Shown here piece by piece: positions 35,787 through 44,221 of a stretch of 64,000 bases of DNA. The first letter of the stretch is position 1. Each line of letters starts with the position of its first letter. Both the position numbers and the translations under genes were made by a program. Under the pieces are notes generated by a model that saw only the letters and a list, made by a program, of their open reading frames with translations, was not told where the DNA came from and searched no databases. Origin of the DNA: DATKWD01 sp963704815 (GTDB lineage Bacteria > Actinomycetota > Acidimicrobiia > Acidimicrobiales > Salinilacustritrichaceae); the NCBI GenBank assembly GCA_963704815.1, contig CAVPHU010000004.1, forward strand, positions 15,449 through 79,448, written 5' to 3'.

Positions 35787-36884
35787 ATGAAGTCCGCTCG
35801 CCTCGATGGGATCGAACTCCGCGACGGGGTCGATCGCGCGGTCGACCGGACGTGGAAGCGCATCGGGAAGCCGGGAACGGTCTGGACCGGGCCGCAGCGA
35901 GTCACCATCGCCCGGGAGTTCCGCCGCGCTCACGCCTGTCATCTGTGCGCCGAGCGCAAGCGAGCGCTCTCCCCGTCCGCGGTCGACGGCACCCACGCCA
36001 CGGTCGGCGATCTTCCGGCGGCGGCCGTCGACGCAGCCCACCGCATCGCCACCGACTCGGGTCGCCTGTCGAGTCGCTGGTACGACGAGTTCCTCGATGC
36101 CGGACTCGGACCCCAACATCTGGTCGAGCTCACCGGCGTCGCTGCCACCGTCGCGGCGGTCGACACGTTCCATCGGGCGGTCGGTCAGGACCCACCGAGG
36201 CTGCCCGCGGCCCGTCGGGGGAAGCCTTCCGACGACCTGGCCGATGTCGCCATCATCCATTCGGCACGCGTCCCGACCGTGGCGCTCGAAGATGCCGTCG
36301 ATCCGCTCGCCGGCTTCTATGCCGCGCAGCAGATGGTCCCGAACATCATGAAGGCGCTCACCCTGTGCCCCGACGAGACCATTGCGTTCTACGGGCTCGC
36401 CCATCACCTCTACTCACTCGGGCCGGGAGCGCCGCCCGACGACTGGACGCTCAGCCGTCCGCAGATCGAGCTCGTCGCGGCCACCGTCTCGAACCACAAC
36501 GACTGCTTCTACTGAACGACAGCCCACTCGTTGCTGCTCGGTCTGGGCGGCCTCTCCGAGGGTTCGGCCTTCGACATGACCATCGTCGCTGCCGACGCAG
36601 ACGCAGGTGACGGCGGTGTCCCGCACGGCGACGTGCTTCGACGGTTCGCGCTGGCCGTGGTCTCCCACGATGATCCGAGTGCCATCGCAGCGGCGCGCGA
36701 CGCGCTGCGCCACGCCGTCGGCCCCGCCGGGCTCGGCGACGCCTGCGGAGTCGTCGCCAACTTCGACGGCATCACCCGCGTGGCCGACGCCACCGGCACC
36801 GAGGTCGACGAGGTGATGGTCGAAGGCGTCGCCGCCGGCGTCCTCGGCGACTTCGACACGTCACATCTCCAGACGCTCGACTGA
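35787..36884 (+). CDS. AhpD-like selenoprotein with in-frame TGA (CxxU)
   Basis: The reading frame from ATG 35787 runs to TGA 36513-36515 (codon 243) and continues in the same frame without another stop to 36884, giving 365 residues with Sec at 243. Around the TGA the protein reads NDCFY-U-TTAHSLLL, exactly the AhpD redox motif Cys-x-x-Cys with a downstream His, with Cys240 as partner and the TGA in place of the second Cys. The N-terminal AHACHLCAERKRALSP (Cys51/Cys54) and VVPNIMKALTLCPDE-like sequence fit AhpD-type peroxidases. A hairpin starts seven bases after the TGA. A stop-truncated protein would lose the catalytic pair, so readthrough by selenocysteine is the best explanation. Sec machinery is not in this window. 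Confidence 0.82.
36513..36548 (+). promoter_or_regulatory. TGA Sec codon with SECIS-like hairpin
   Basis: After TGA 36513-36515, GCCCA (36522-36526) can pair with TGGGC (36544-36548), enclosing 17 nt in which CG/CG can pair around a TTGCTGCT apical loop. The distance from TGA to the loop (about 15-24 nt) is in the range reported for bacterial SECIS elements. The fold was judged by eye only. Confidence 0.5.
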
Positions 36885-36911
36885 TTCGACCACGCGACTC
36901 CGGGGGATCCG

Positions 36912-38657
36912 ATGACCGACGCACCCACGCTGCCTGCGAGCTTCGAACCCGACGACGGCCGGACGACCACCGGACCGGCCGGCGAGATCGCCCACGAGCG
37001 GCTGGTGGCACACGCCGAGCGCTTCACCCAGCGCCTCGTCTCGGTCGGCGACGACGCCTGGTGCATGATCGGCAACGGCCTCTCCAACCAGAACTTCGTG
37101 CGCGGACCGGAGGGCATCATCGCCATCGACTCGGGCGAATCGATCGAGGAGATGACCGAGGCGCTCGAGGCGCTGCGCCAGGTCACCGACGAGCCCGTCG
37201 TGGCCGCCATCTACACCCACTTTCACTACGTCAACGGCACCGAGGCCCTGTTCAACGACGGTGCCGATCGATCGATCCCGATCTGGAGTCACTCCAAGGT
37301 CACCGAGAACCTCCGACGCCAGGGCATCGAGCTCTACGCCGTCGGGGCACGCGGGTTGGTGCAGCAGTTCGGCATCTTCCTCCCCGAAGAGGGCCCCGAC
37401 GGCGTGCTGGTCGCCGGACTCGGTCCCCGCTACCGCAAAGCCGACCACGCACCGTTCACGCCGGGCTTCGTGCCTCCGACGAACACGATCGACGACGCCA
37501 CCGAGGTCACCATTGCCGGACTCCGGACCATCCTTCGACCGGCACCGTCGGACGCCGACGACAACGTCACCATCGTCTTTCCCGACCTCGGCGTCTGTGT
37601 CAACAACCTCGTGTGGCCGGTGCTGTTCAACGTCTTCGCCATCCGCGGCGAGGAATACCGCGACCCACGCGTGCTCCTGACGGGCATCGACGAAGTGCTG
37701 TCGTTCGAGCCCGAGCACCTCATCGGTGCCCACGGCCCACCGATCTCGGGTGCACGCGAGATCCACGACGTGGTCACCCGGTCGCGGGATGCCATCCAGT
37801 TCCTGTGGGACCAGACGGTGCGAGGCATCAACCTCGGGATGACGGCCGGCGAGTTGACCGAGTTCGTCCAGCTCCCGGCCCTCTACGACGAGCACTACCT
37901 GACCCAGCAGCACTACGGGCTGGCCGAACACCATGTCCGCCAGATCTTCAACGGCCTGCGGGGCTGGTTCGACGGCGACGAATCCACGCTGTTCCCCCTG
38001 CCCACCATCGAGCGGTGCACCCGGCTGATCGAGGGGTTCGGTGGCCGCACCGAGGTCGCAGCCCAGGCACGGGCTGCGCTCGAGGCCGAGGACCTGCGCT
38101 GGGCGCTCGAGCTCTCGACGTGGCTCGTCCGCAGCAAGATCGGGCCGTACGGACGGGCCGACGGCGGGACCCCCGACGAACGTGAGCTGCTCGCCGATGC
38201 GCTCAGGGCGATCGGCCAGCGGACGACTTCAGCCAACATCCGCAACTGGACGCTCACCCGTGCCCGAGAGTTGGAGGGCAACCTCGACCTGAGTCGGTTC
38301 CGGGGCTTCCGGTTCAGCCGGGGGGCCGTGCTGGCCGCCGAGGTCGACGCGTACGTCCACGGTCTGCGGGTCGTGCTCGATCCTCGGGCCGCCGAGGGGG
38401 TCGACGAGCGGCTGGCCTGGCGCTTCGACGACGGGACGATGGTGGGGCTGCACGTTCGCAACTGCATCGCGGTGCCGACGGACGGCGCTGCTGCTGCGAC
38501 GACGCTCGTGCTGTCGCAGGAGGCCTGGGCCGACGTGCTGGGCGCCCGGACCACCATGTCCGAAGCCATCGACAGCGGCGCCGTCGTGGTCGAGGGCTCG
38601 GCCGACACCGCGCTCCGGGTCCTCCGCTGCTTCGACCACCCGCCATTGCGAAGCTGA
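36912..38657 (+). CDS. Alkylsulfatase-like MBL-fold protein with altered metal motifs
   Basis: 581 residues: an MBL-fold N-terminal half, then an alkyl-sulfatase dimerisation-like region (FNGLRGWFDGDESTLFPLP) and an SCP2-like C-terminus (LAWRFDDGTMVGLHV). This is the three-domain layout of SdsA1/BDS1 enzymes. However, the usual zinc motif HxHxDH reads THFHYVNG and the usual AEN motif reads CVNNLVWPVLFN, while the later His (IGAHGPP) is kept. Either the metal site is rebuilt or the activity is different. It starts 27 bp after the selenoprotein gene, so the two are probably co-expressed. Confidence 0.75.
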   Translation: MTDAPTLPASFEPDDGRTTTGPAGEIAHERLVAHAERFTQRLVSVGDDAWCMIGNGLSNQNFVRGPEGIIAIDSGESIEEMTEALEALRQVTDEPVVAAIYTHFHYVNGTEALFNDGADRSIPIWSHSKVTENLRRQGIELYAVGARGLVQQFGIFLPEEGPDGVLVAGLGPRYRKADHAPFTPGFVPPTNTIDDATEVTIAGLRTILRPAPSDADDNVTIVFPDLGVCVNNLVWPVLFNVFAIRGEEYRDPRVLLTGIDEVLSFEPEHLIGAHGPPISGAREIHDVVTRSRDAIQFLWDQTVRGINLGMTAGELTEFVQLPALYDEHYLTQQHYGLAEHHVRQIFNGLRGWFDGDESTLFPLPTIERCTRLIEGFGGRTEVAAQARAALEAEDLRWALELSTWLVRSKIGPYGRADGGTPDERELLADALRAIGQRTTSANIRNWTLTRARELEGNLDLSRFRGFRFSRGAVLAAEVDAYVHGLRVVLDPRAAEGVDERLAWRFDDGTMVGLHVRNCIAVPTDGAAAATTLVLSQEAWADVLGARTTMSEAIDSGAVVVEGSADTALRVLRCFDHPPLRS

Positions 38658-38668
38658 CGCCAGACGGC

Positions 38669-39400
38669 TCAGCCGATGTAGGTCCCGAGCGTCCCGCAAC
38701 AGCCCATCCGCCGCTCCTCGGCAGGAGGCGGCATGCGGTGGATCGAAGCGTCGCGCAGATGAACGGCCTCGGCGCGCTCGATGTTCGCGAGATCTGCCGC
38801 GGTTGCCTCGACCGCAGCAACCGGACCGGTTTCCCATCGCTGACGCCAGGTGGGCGCCTGCGATGCAACCAGGGATGCCGCGGCGCCGAGGAACCCATCG
38901 AGCGGTTTGCGATCGCCGGCCTCGACCGCACGTCGCAATTCGATGAATCGTTCGACGGCGGCGTCGCGGCGCCGAAGCGCGGCCTCCGATGACCCGGCCG
39001 TCGTCGACGCGTCGACGGGCAGCGCCGCCGTCTCCTGGTAGCGGACGGGGTCGGCAACGACATCGGCGGCGAAGGTGATGACCAGGTCGCCGGCTTCGGG
39101 AAGCCCGGCGTTGCCCATGATCACCAGGATCTCGAGGTCACCACTGACGTTCACGAGCCGGTGGATCGAGCCCGGCGTGAACCAGACCAGCCCGCCAGGC
39201 GTGAGCGGAGTCTCGTCGAAGCCCGACCCGCTCAGGGTCTGCACCCGACCCTCGCCCCGCACGACCCAATAGGCCTCGGTGCACACCGTGTGGAGGTGCG
39301 GGGTCCCGCCCCGCAGACCATCAGGTGCCTCCGTGTCGTAGACGCGCAGGTGGGTGACGCCGACGCCGCCGGGGAGCGGCGGCACGGTCCCCTCGGTCAT
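38669..39400 (-). CDS. Cupin-domain protein with Cys-Cys C-terminus
   Basis: 243 residues from ATG 39400. The N-terminal half is a cupin (GGTPHLHTVCTEAYWVVRGE, PGGLVWFTPGSIHRLVNVSG). The C-terminal half is helical and ends MGCCGTLGTYIG, with adjacent cysteines near the end. It overlaps the stop of the Gfo/Idh gene (ATGA), so the two form a short operon, perhaps in sugar metabolism. Function not known. Confidence 0.7.
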   Translation of the reverse strand: MTEGTVPPLPGGVGVTHLRVYDTEAPDGLRGGTPHLHTVCTEAYWVVRGEGRVQTLSGSGFDETPLTPGGLVWFTPGSIHRLVNVSGDLEILVIMGNAGLPEAGDLVITFAADVVADPVRYQETAALPVDASTTAGSSEAALRRRDAAVERFIELRRAVEAGDRKPLDGFLGAAASLVASQAPTWRQRWETGPVAAVEATAADLANIERAEAVHLRDASIHRMPPPAEERRMGCCGTLGTYIG

Positions 39401-40476
39401 GGGGCCCAACCGGCGTAGAAGGGATGGTCGTCACCGATGGGCAACTCGACGTCGGTGCCCGAAGCGCTCGACCAGTAGAGCGCGGTCAGCAACTGGAGTG
39501 CGGCTCGGGCGTCGTCGAGCGACACCGGCAGCGGCCCACCGGCGCGAACCGCCTCGGCCATGCGGGCGAACTGGCCCTTGTACAGCTCGGGCTGCGGCTC
39601 GAAGGTGGCCAGCGCGGCCGCAATCGCCGCGTCGTCCTCGTCGCTGTCGCCCACGAACGACCACGGCTCGCGATGGTTCTGGTAGGGCGAGGTGTTGCTC
39701 TCGGCACTGAGGTGCTCGAAGCAGAACCGATGGCGGCTGATCTCCTCGGACGAGCCCAGGGTCGCCGACATGGTGACGTAGGAGCCGTCGGCCATCTCGA
39801 GCGACACCGAGGCGGTGTCCTCGGTCTCGATGGTGTTCACCCGGGTCGATGTCCGGGCGAAGGCGCGGGCCGGCGGGCCCTGCACGAGCGTCACCATGTC
39901 GAGGGCGTGGATGCTGTGCGACAGCAGGATCCCGCCGATCTCGGTGGCGTGCCGTCCGCGCCAGGCCACGTCGTAGTAGTCGGCTCGGCGGCGCCACGAG
40001 ACGTCGACGCTCCCGGTGTGGCAGGCGCCCGTGACGCCGGCGTCGACGAGGTGGACGAGCTTCTGGAGGCCGCGGCCGTAGCGGTACTGGAAGATCGGCA
40101 TCACCCAGCAGCCGGTCTCCTCCTCGGTGGCGGCCAGCACGTCGAGATCGGCGAGCGATCCCACGACCGGCTTCTCGCAGACGACGTTCTTGCCGGCCCG
40201 GAGGGTGGCAGTGATCTGGTCGAGGTGGAGGAACGGCGGCGTTGCCAGGCTGACGATGTCGATGTCGTCGCGAGCCAGCACGTCGTCGAGCCCCGACGCA
40301 GCCTCGGCCTCGGTGAACCCCTGGACGAACTCGACCCGCGAGCGGTCGGGGTCGGCCGCGACCGCGATGGTGAAGTCGTCGGGCAGCCGCCGGTAGCCGT
40401 CAGCGTGAGCGGCGCCGACGCCCAACCCGACGATGCCGACGCGCAGCGGATCGTTCGTACCGGCCGACGTGGTCAT
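39397..40476 (-). CDS. Gfo/Idh/MocA-family oxidoreductase
   Basis: 359 residues from ATG 40476; a GTG at 40485 is also possible. N-terminal Rossmann motif VGIVGLGVGAAHADGYRRLP, then ATPPFLHLDQITATLRAGKN and VVCEKPV (the EKP motif of the family), and a C-terminal substrate domain with GGILLSHSIHALDM (catalytic His region). It oxidises or reduces a sugar or cyclitol using NAD(P). The adjoining cupin gene is co-translated. Confidence 0.9.
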   Translation of the reverse strand: MTTSAGTNDPLRVGIVGLGVGAAHADGYRRLPDDFTIAVAADPDRSRVEFVQGFTEAEAASGLDDVLARDDIDIVSLATPPFLHLDQITATLRAGKNVVCEKPVVGSLADLDVLAATEEETGCWVMPIFQYRYGRGLQKLVHLVDAGVTGACHTGSVDVSWRRRADYYDVAWRGRHATEIGGILLSHSIHALDMVTLVQGPPARAFARTSTRVNTIETEDTASVSLEMADGSYVTMSATLGSSEEISRHRFCFEHLSAESNTSPYQNHREPWSFVGDSDEDDAAIAAALATFEPQPELYKGQFARMAEAVRAGGPLPVSLDDARAALQLLTALYWSSASGTDVELPIGDDHPFYAGWAP

Positions 40477-40528
40477 CGCGGGCACCGTAGCGGTGCGCGG
40501 ATCGGCCGGTTTCGGGTACGAGCGGAGG

Positions 40529-41011
40529 TCAGCCGGCCGGCTCGAACCGCCACCGGCCGGTCTGGCGGAACCCTTCCCGGCCGGCCCAGCCCGACGACCG
40601 CCAGGCGATCACCTTCGCCGGCTGCACCACGTCGAACACCCCGTATTCGTCGACGTCGTAGTTCCAGTCGTACTTCCGGTCGTAGGCCTCGCAGATCTCG
40701 CGATCGCCGCCGTGACCGACGACCGATCCCTCGACGATCACCACGTCGGTCGCTCCGCCCAGGTGAACCGTGACGTCGCGGTCGGTCTCGAGTGCGGCCT
40801 TGATCGATGGGCTGCCGATGCTCAGGTACAGCGACTCGTCGCTCCACACGCCCCACACCGGCCGGGGATGGGGATGCCCCGCGGCCTTGGCGACCACCCA
40901 GTACGCACCGGCGTCGGTGAGTTGGCCGTCGACCCAGTCCCAGGCCAACGGAGGTTCCTCCGAGGGAGCTCCGTACATCACCAACCGTTCGGCCCGGGGC
41001 ACGGCTCGCAC
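40529..41011 (-). CDS. Pyridoxamine-5'-phosphate-oxidase-like FMN protein
   Basis: 160 residues, GTG start; an ATG at 40978 is also possible. Split-barrel pattern: AYWVVAKAAGHPHPRPVWGV, LYLSIGSPSIKAALETDRDV, TVHLGGATDVVIVEGSVV. The family binds FMN or F420/heme and reduces small molecules; many actinobacterial members use F420. The cofactor cannot be determined from sequence. Confidence 0.75.
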   Translation of the reverse strand: MRAVPRAERLVMYGAPSEEPPLAWDWVDGQLTDAGAYWVVAKAAGHPHPRPVWGVWSDESLYLSIGSPSIKAALETDRDVTVHLGGATDVVIVEGSVVGHGGDREICEAYDRKYDWNYDVDEYGVFDVVQPAKVIAWRSSGWAGREGFRQTGRWRFEPAG

Positions 41012-41029
41012 CGTATCGAAGGCGTCGGG

Positions 41030-41587
41030 TCAGGGCCGGCCGGTCTCGCTCACGTCGTCGAAGCCTTCCTGGCACGACGCGCCGGGTTCGGGGGAATGGG
41101 CACCCGAGCTCGCCGCCTCGATGAACTGGGAGACGCGGGGATCGTTCACGTCATCGACCACGAGCCGGTGCTTCCAGGCCACGGCCTCGAGCACGTCGAC
41201 GTCGGGGTGGGGCGAGGCGATCGTGCGGCCGTCGCCGGACTCGAACAACTCGCGCACCGTCGCCACCTCGGCGGCCGACAGGTCGGGGCTGTAGGCGAGC
41301 CAGACCACGCCGTGTTCCATCGAGTGCACCGCGGTCTCGTCGAAGATCGGGGCCTCGTAGAAGTCGCAGTTCTGCCAGATGGGGTTGTGGTCGCCACCGG
41401 ACGGCGGGCTGTCGGGATAGTCGAGATCGCCCTGGATGTGGTCGGCCCCGGTGACGGCTTCGACGACCACGCCGTCGATCGACTCGAGGTCGCTGCTCGC
41501 GCCCCCGCCATCGCCGCTGTCGCTTCCGCACGCGGTGAACACGAGCGCGGCCACGATCGGAAGAGCGGCGAGCCGGATGTGCACCAC
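41030..41587 (-). CDS. DUF3105 lipoprotein
   Basis: About 185 residues from GTG 41587. Lipoprotein signal peptide VVHIRLAALPIVAALVFTAC with lipobox Cys, followed by a DUF3105 domain (PPSGGDHNPIWQNCDFYEAP, HSMEHGVVWLAYSPDLSAAE, VAWKHRLVVDD). The His-rich surface could bind metal. The start is a judgement; a TTG at 41596 is in the same frame. Confidence 0.85.
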   Translation of the reverse strand: MVHIRLAALPIVAALVFTACGSDSGDGGGASSDLESIDGVVVEAVTGADHIQGDLDYPDSPPSGGDHNPIWQNCDFYEAPIFDETAVHSMEHGVVWLAYSPDLSAAEVATVRELFESGDGRTIASPHPDVDVLEAVAWKHRLVVDDVNDPRVSQFIEAASSGAHSPEPGASCQEGFDDVSETGRP

Positions 41588-41644
41588 CCAATGCAACCAC
41601 GTCGGACGGCGACGGTGGGGGTCGGGCCGGGTCGATCTCGATGG

Positions 41645-42442
41645 TCAGGCGTGCGCCGTGACGATGTGGGCCGGCGCGTCGAACACCATCTCGCCGGAAT
41701 CGACCACGTAGGACCCGAGGGCATCGTCGGCCTCGACGAGAATCTGCTCGATCAGGTCTTCCTCGAGTTCGACGCCCATGACCGGCAGCCAGCCGCGCAG
41801 GTCGGCCTCGACCATCGAGCGCACGCTCGGAAACCGAGCGGTCCCCTGGCGAGTCTCGAGCGAGATCGACGAGGCACCGGCCTCCTCGAACAACCGGCGC
41901 AACTCGGCGGGGTCGCCGAGCACGAACGGGGCACGCAGCGCGTCAGCCGCAGCCGGACCGGCCAGCCGCTCCAACAGGTCGACCGAGATCGGGTAGGCGT
42001 CGGACCGGTCGAGGGATTCCCAGACGGCAACGGCGATGCCGGCCCCGGGCTTGGCACAGCGCAGCAGTTCGGTGATCGCTTGGACCCGATCCGGGAAGAA
42101 CATGAGGCCGAACTGGCTGACGACGGCGTCGAAGACACCATCGTCGAAGGGGAGCCGGCCGGCGCCACCCTCGGTCCAGGTCACGCGAGGCTCGAGTTGC
42201 TCGGCGACCGCCAGCATGCCCGGATCGATGTCAAGCCCCGTCACCGCACCGGTCGGGCCGACTCGACCCACCGCTTCGCGAGCCACGACGCCGGTTCCGC
42301 ACGCCACGTCGAGCACGGAGTCGCCGTCGGTCACGCCCGCAGCATCGAGCATCGGAGCAGCCCACTGCCGAAACAGGGCGTCGACGTGCAGGCGTTCGTA
42401 GGCCCACGCACCTTCAACCGCCGGATCGAGCGGCTCAGCCAT
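41645..42442 (-). CDS. SAM-dependent methyltransferase (UbiE-like)
   Basis: 265 residues. Class I fold: VLDVACGTGVVAREAVGRVG (SAM motif I), VTGLDIDPGMLAVAE (acidic motif II), LPFDDGVFDAVVSQFGLMFF (motif III), and LLRCAKPGAGIAVAVWESLD. The overall pattern is that of type 11 methyltransferases acting on small molecules or quinones. Substrate unknown. Confidence 0.88.
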   Translation of the reverse strand: MAEPLDPAVEGAWAYERLHVDALFRQWAAPMLDAAGVTDGDSVLDVACGTGVVAREAVGRVGPTGAVTGLDIDPGMLAVAEQLEPRVTWTEGGAGRLPFDDGVFDAVVSQFGLMFFPDRVQAITELLRCAKPGAGIAVAVWESLDRSDAYPISVDLLERLAGPAAADALRAPFVLGDPAELRRLFEEAGASSISLETRQGTARFPSVRSMVEADLRGWLPVMGVELEEDLIEQILVEADDALGSYVVDSGEMVFDAPAHIVTAHA

Positions 42443-42519
42443 GGAGTCCCCCCTGGGTCGGAGTCTTCAGAACGGTAGTCGCACCGGCCGCCGCGGGCGG
42501 GGGGCCGGGCCTTGCCGGG

Positions 42520-43038
42520 TCAGCTCAGGTCGGCCGCGGTGAACAGCGAGATGAGGTCGAGGTCGGCCTCGGCGAGGCGGTGGGTTCCCTCGCTTCGGTC
42601 GATGACACACAGCACGGCCAGAATGTCGGCGCCTCGATCGCGCAAGTCGGCAGCCGAAGCCAAAACCTGACCACCGGTGGTGATGACGTCTTCGACGACG
42701 AGGACCTTGCGACCGTCGATGTCGGCGCCCTCGGCCAGCTTGGCCGTGCCGTAGCTCTTGGCCTCCTTGCGAACGAAGGCGGCCGGGAGCCCCGTCTGCA
42801 ACGACAGCGCGGTGGCCACCGGCACCCCTCCGAGTTCCAGTCCGGCGAGCACCTCGGTCTCGGCCGGCACGAGCGGAGCCGCCAACTCGGCCACCTCACG
42901 CAGCAGACCCGGGTCGGCCTCGAAGAGGTACTTGTCGAAGTACGTGGTGGCGGTCTGCCCGGAACGCAGGGTGAAGTTGCCGGTCAGCCGACAGACATCG
43001 CCGATGCGCTCGGCGAGGGAGGGGTGCGAATCTGCCAT
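42520..43038 (-). CDS. pyrE: Orotate phosphoribosyltransferase
   Basis: 172 residues from ATG 43038. PRPP-binding motif VLVVEDVITTGGQVLASA, the catalytic-loop-like RKEAKSYGTAKLAEGADIDG, and an N-terminal SGQTATTYFDKYLFEADPG. It converts orotate and PRPP to OMP in pyrimidine synthesis. Other pyr genes are absent here. Confidence 0.9.
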   Translation of the reverse strand: MADSHPSLAERIGDVCRLTGNFTLRSGQTATTYFDKYLFEADPGLLREVAELAAPLVPAETEVLAGLELGGVPVATALSLQTGLPAAFVRKEAKSYGTAKLAEGADIDGRKVLVVEDVITTGGQVLASAADLRDRGADILAVLCVIDRSEGTHRLAEADLDLISLFTAADLS

Positions 43039-43110
43039 CCCCCCCAGCCTCGCCCACCCGTCGACGGCGTGCGAACATCCTCGACCGCAGACGACCTCCG
43101 AGCCACCTCC

Positions 43111-43158
43111 GATCTCAGTCCGGTTTGGGCCGGTATCTGGTCGAAACCGGACAAAGAT
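43111..43158. repeat. GAACCGGAC hairpin element, copy C
   Basis: GTCCGGTTT (43118-43126) and AAACCGGAC (43144-43152) are perfect 9-bp arms around GGGCCGGTATCTGGTCG, bordered by GATCT and AGATC. It lies beyond the marR stop and upstream of pyrE. Confidence 0.75.
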
Positions 43159-43228
43159 CCGTGGCTGCGGGCTCTGACAGGGTGCCGGCCGGTCGGTCCT
43201 TCGGCCCACAGATGCCGGAAGGCGGGGG

Positions 43229-43732
43229 TCAGGTGGGGGTGCTGGCGTCGCCGGCTGCTGCTCGGAACCGGGCCAGCACCGCGACCAAGGTGTCGACATC
43301 ACGGGCAGGCAGTTCGAGCGCCCGGAACACCTCGTTGACCGACTCGGTGGCCTCGGCGACCAGCGACCGTCCTTCAGCGGTGACCGTCGCCAGCGTGATA
43401 CGGCCGTCCGAGGGGTGGTCGTTCCTCGCCACGAGGCCGTCGCGCTCGAGACGGTCGACGGCGTTGGTGATCGAGCCCGCTCCGACCTGGAGCCGATCGC
43501 TCATCTTGCCCAGCGGCAACGAGCCGGTTCGAGTGAAGGCCAGGAGGCGGAGCGCCTCGAAGCGGGCGAAGGTGAGGCCGAACGGGGCGAGCGCCTTCTC
43601 GATGCGCCCGAGCACGATCTGCTCGGCGCGCACGATCGAGGTGACCGCGGCCATGGCCGGTGCCACGTCGCCCCAGCCGTGGGTGCGCCACTGACGTTCG
43701 GCTTCGGCGATGGGATCGAAGTCGAGGCTCAC
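43229..43732 (-). CDS. MarR-family regulator
   Basis: 167 residues, GTG start. Winged-helix pattern: FGLTFARFEALRLLAFTRTG, LGKMSDRLQVGAGSITNAVD then RLERDGLVARNDHPSDGRIT, LATVTAEGRSLVAEATE. Its start overlaps the stop of the B12-binding subunit gene, so it probably regulates the acyl-CoA mutase operon it belongs to. Ligand could be an acyl-CoA. Confidence 0.88.
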   Translation of the reverse strand: MSLDFDPIAEAERQWRTHGWGDVAPAMAAVTSIVRAEQIVLGRIEKALAPFGLTFARFEALRLLAFTRTGSLPLGKMSDRLQVGAGSITNAVDRLERDGLVARNDHPSDGRITLATVTAEGRSLVAEATESVNEVFRALELPARDVDTLVAVLARFRAAAGDASTPT

Positions 43733-44136
43733 GTCCGGCCGGCGGCCCGACGGACGGCGATGGCCACCTCGTCCGACGACGCGCCCGGCGTGAGGATCTC
43801 GGCGACGCCGGCCTGGACCATGACCGGCACGTCGTCGTCGGGCACGATGCCACCGATCACGACGGCGGTGTCGAGGCCGGCATCGCGCACGGCCTGCACC
43901 ATCTTCGGACCGAGGGTCAGGTGGCCGCCGTTGAGCATCGAGATCCCGATGACGTCGGCATCCTCCTGCTCGGCGGCCGAGATCACCGACTCGGTGGTCT
44001 GGCGCAGCCCCAGGTAGATGACCTCGAACCCGGCGTCGCGCAGCATCCGGGCCACGACCTTCAGCCCCCGGTCGTGACCGTCGAAGCCCAGCTTCGCCAG
44101 CACGACCCGGACCGGTACCTCGGTCTCCTCACTCAT
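43729..44136 (-). CDS. B12-binding small subunit of an acyl-CoA mutase
   Basis: 135 residues. Cobalamin-binding motif KLGFDGHDRG (DxHxxG; His ligand to cobalt) with IGISMLNGGH and VIGGIVPDDD, as in the C-terminal domain of methylmalonyl-CoA mutase or the separate small subunit of isobutyryl-CoA mutase. It pairs with the large subunit encoded 85 bp upstream, and its stop overlaps marR. Confidence 0.93.
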   Translation of the reverse strand: MSEETEVPVRVVLAKLGFDGHDRGLKVVARMLRDAGFEVIYLGLRQTTESVISAAEQEDADVIGISMLNGGHLTLGPKMVQAVRDAGLDTAVVIGGIVPDDDVPVMVQAGVAEILTPGASSDEVAIAVRRAAGRT

Positions 44137-44221
44137 CGCAGGCTCGGCCCGCAGACGTGCGCCGACAACTCGGTCAGCACGACGCGGCGACGTCGTCGGA
44201 TCCCGGGGTGGGTGGCACGCA

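Noticed and set aside
36513..36515. TGA as an ordinary nonsense mutation in an AhpD gene
   Set aside because: The stop falls at the exact catalytic Cys position, downstream frame is coherent, and a hairpin follows; a random nonsense mutation is less likely. It cannot be fully excluded without the Sec genes.
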